Assembly: GCA_002434595.1 (NCBI GenBank)
Contig: DJKK01000348.1
Coordinates: 1-16,481 of the forward strand
Direction: 5' to 3'
DNA length: 16,481 nt
Source of the DNA: Alphaproteobacteria bacterium UBA6544
Lineage (GTDB): Bacteria > Pseudomonadota > Alphaproteobacteria > UBA8366
Of the stretch, positions 14,735 to 16,481 are shown in pieces. The notes beneath the pieces are model-generated. The model ran no database searches, was not told where the DNA came from, and saw only the letters and a program-made list of their open reading frames with translations. Position numbers and translations under genes: made by a program. How positions within the stretch are numbered: the first letter of the stretch is position 1; every line of letters begins with the position of its first letter.

Positions 14735-16481
14735 CTATAAGCGCACATCATGAAGCGGCCGACCCCAGTCCGTCGCAGCTTTGGTCACTCTTTCAACATC
14801 CTCTTCTAGCATCAAGCGTTCGTCCGCGAGGCTCCGTGCCGCTGCCGCGACACTTTTGACATATCCATCAGAATCTCCGTAACGGTCCTCAATGGAGCGC
14901 CTGGGATCATCCGTCGCACGGCGCACTGCATCCGTCTCCGGTAAGGGCAGGTAACTGCCGGTGAATTCGTGCATGTAGCCTTCGCCCTGACCTCTCACCC
15001 GAAGATTCCAGCCGGTATACGTGCCAAGGGGCGCCTGCACCATCGGTGCCCGCACGCCCGCTATGTCATTACCATCAGTGTCGACCGCGGGAATAAGAAT
15101 CGTATAGGCACCGTTGCCGACGTCCGGCGGCTGCTTTGAGATGTATCCCTGCGCCACATCGTGCCCAAAGTCATAGGCAGGAAGACCGTTTGGACCCCGG
15201 GGTTTGTTGACACCCGGTATGTTTGGGAATTGGCGGTGCCATTCCTCCGCTGTAACCAGCGTACCATCGGATCGTTTCGGAATGCGGCTGTCAGGTGGCG
15301 GTGTGCCGTCCGTAGCCCAGGCATCCATTGCATCCAGCATGCCGCGGAAGAGCATCGAGGTCTTCACAATATTGTTGTTTTGCTGGCAAATTCCTTTCGA
15401 CGGCGTTTTCTGATTCGGGTCCGCAAAATGCTGTGAGCTCGACCATAGGAACACCCGGACCGTATCGGGTTGTTCAAGATCGTTGCCTTCGGTATCCGTA
15501 TGCACGAGTGAACCATGCCGCTGCCAGTATTCGGTCCCGGTCTGCGTATGCAGCACGAGTGGGTCGGTCTCGGGGCGCTTCAAGATCGCGTCCGTTTCAC
15601 CCGTGATATGATCGGTCGATTGCGCATAGGAGAACGGAAATCGATCAGCAACGTTTTCGTGATCTTCGAATTCCTGCCCCGCCGCACTTACACCGCAGGC
15701 GAACCGGTGGTTCAGCCACATCAATCCACCACCTGAAACATGAGGCAGCACGCCGTCGAACACACGACGCCCTTCCGAATCTGCATTGAAACCCTGATGG
15801 ATCATGTCCCGGATGCATCGACCTGTTTGAGAACGCCCCCACGCATACGCTTTCTCGATCGCATCACCGAGTGGGTTGGAATCGCCCACAGCATTCTTCA
15901 GGAAGCTTACGAAATCCCGGACCGCGACATGTCCCAATCCCATTACCAGAGGATCGCGGCCTGTATAAACGATCTCGTATATCCATCCTGGCTCAAACCC
16001 GTCATGCAGTAGGACGTGTGTATCAGACGGGACAATCGCTGTCTCAGCGCCTTGATTATCGAGTCCGACTCCACCTTCGATCCGTGCGAATGCCCACCGA
16101 TCACTGGAAATTTCTTCACGTTCGTCTTCCGGATACCGCCGGCGGGTCAATCGCGCGAGACTCGTGTCGAGGGTAACAGTCGGATGACTGCGCGTAGACG
16201 CACGCCCGCTCAACGCCATGCACGCCTGGCCGGGTGAAGTCACAATGAACTCGCTCCGCACAAGTCCAGATATCGGCGCGCCTTCATCGGTCGCGACCGG
16301 CAATTCCATCGTCATCCGGCCATCGCCTGGCCAGAGGTCGCCTTGCCAAGCGCAATTCGCGATAACGTAGCCGCGACGCATAAGGTAACCGTTCCCCGCG
16401 TGCGCCGAGGTTATCGGATCATTGGATGCAGGCGCGTCATTGAAGAACTGAATTGCACGCATGTTTCCCCGGTTTCCGTAG
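14735..16481 (-). CDS. Large alpha/beta hydrolase (Abhydrolase_10 type), 5' end outside the window
   Basis: The frame is open to the right edge, so the ATG at 16462 is probably internal. The residues just before it (YGNRGN) together with RAIQFFNDAP, GNGYLMRRGYVIANCAWQGD and WPGD look like the middle of the N-terminal part of this family, not a start. The nucleophile elbow is WGRSQTGR, with the Ser at residue 211 counted from that Met (codon about 15830-15832). Downstream, VLPHVSGGGLMW and RVFLWSSSQHFADP, with a His for the triad, and a long C-terminal part complete a protein of well over 580 residues. Such hydrolases are little characterised and are believed to cleave esters or lactones. Next to BVMOs this would open the lactone or ester product, which is inference. 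No signal peptide can be judged. Confidence 0.85.
   Translation of the reverse strand, partial: YGNRGNMRAIQFFNDAPASNDPITSAHAGNGYLMRRGYVIANCAWQGDLWPGDGRMTMELPVATDEGAPISGLVRSEFIVTSPGQACMALSGRASTRSHPTVTLDTSLARLTRRRYPEDEREEISSDRWAFARIEGGVGLDNQGAETAIVPSDTHVLLHDGFEPGWIYEIVYTGRDPLVMGLGHVAVRDFVSFLKNAVGDSNPLGDAIEKAYAWGRSQTGRCIRDMIHQGFNADSEGRRVFDGVLPHVSGGGLMWLNHRFACGVSAAGQEFEDHENVADRFPFSYAQSTDHITGETDAILKRPETDPLVLHTQTGTEYWQRHGSLVHTDTEGNDLEQPDTVRVFLWSSSQHFADPNQKTPSKGICQQNNNIVKTSMLFRGMLDAMDAWATDGTPPPDSRIPKRSDGTLVTAEEWHRQFPNIPGVNKPRGPNGLPAYDFGHDVAQGYISKQPPDVGNGAYTILIPAVDTDGNDIAGVRAPMVQAPLGTYTGWNLRVRGQGEGYMHEFTGSYLPLPETDAVRRATDDPRRSIEDRYGDSDGYVKSVAAAARSLADERLMLEEDVERVTKAATDWGRPLHDVRL

Overview
The window looks like an accessory, mostly catabolic (or tailoring-type) gene island from a Gram-negative bacterium. 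I infer a member of the Alphaproteobacteria with moderate confidence. The reasons are the moderate GC content, the style of the PAS domain (like those preceding histidine kinases of Rhodospirillales/Rhizobiales), a CTAG-centred intergenic palindrome, and the density of Baeyer-Villiger monooxygenases (BVMOs), PhyH and TauD oxygenases and crotonases. No rRNA, tRNA, CRISPR array, complete insertion sequence, integrase or dedicated transcription regulator was seen.

Layout. Positions 1-733 (minus) hold the N-terminal part of a thiolase that runs off the left edge. Positions 863-2245 (plus) hold a decayed UbiD-family decarboxylase with two in-frame stops and two compensating frameshifts. A PhyH-type Fe(II)/2-oxoglutarate (2OG) dioxygenase (2256-3419, minus) follows, ending 10 bp from the pseudogene. 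It diverges, across a promoter region carrying repeated CAATTG palindromes, from a plus-strand group. That group is a kinase-less PAS protein (3578-4081), a BVMO overlapping it by ATGA (4078-5670) and a SAM methyltransferase (5679-6455). After a 408-bp gap with possible debris comes a second, different SAM methyltransferase (6864-7640). A 697-bp gap (7641-8337) has no convincing gene but holds a perfect 12-bp palindrome and a run of three hairpins.

The right half has an enolase-superfamily (mandelate racemase-like) enzyme on minus (8338-9423). It diverges from a second BVMO (9565-11202) whose stop overlaps the start of an atypical crotonase (11199-11984), followed by a TauD-family dioxygenase (12196-13032). 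On minus, a 14-TM DHA2-type MFS transporter (13037-14602) lies downstream of a large alpha/beta hydrolase of the Abhydrolase_10 type (14735 to the right edge, 5' end missing).

How they could work together (inference): the BVMOs convert cyclic or linear ketones to lactones or esters. The alpha/beta hydrolase could cleave an ester or lactone. The crotonase, which lacks both standard catalytic glutamates, may do C-C or other acyl chemistry rather than hydration. The thiolase could feed acyl-CoA products into central metabolism. The two 2OG oxygenases and two methyltransferases would hydroxylate and methylate an unknown substrate, and the MFS protein would move substrate or product. The exact substrate cannot be read from the sequence. 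The left half shows gene decay (UbiD, PAS/kinase, possible fragments in the gaps), suggesting a region being remodelled.
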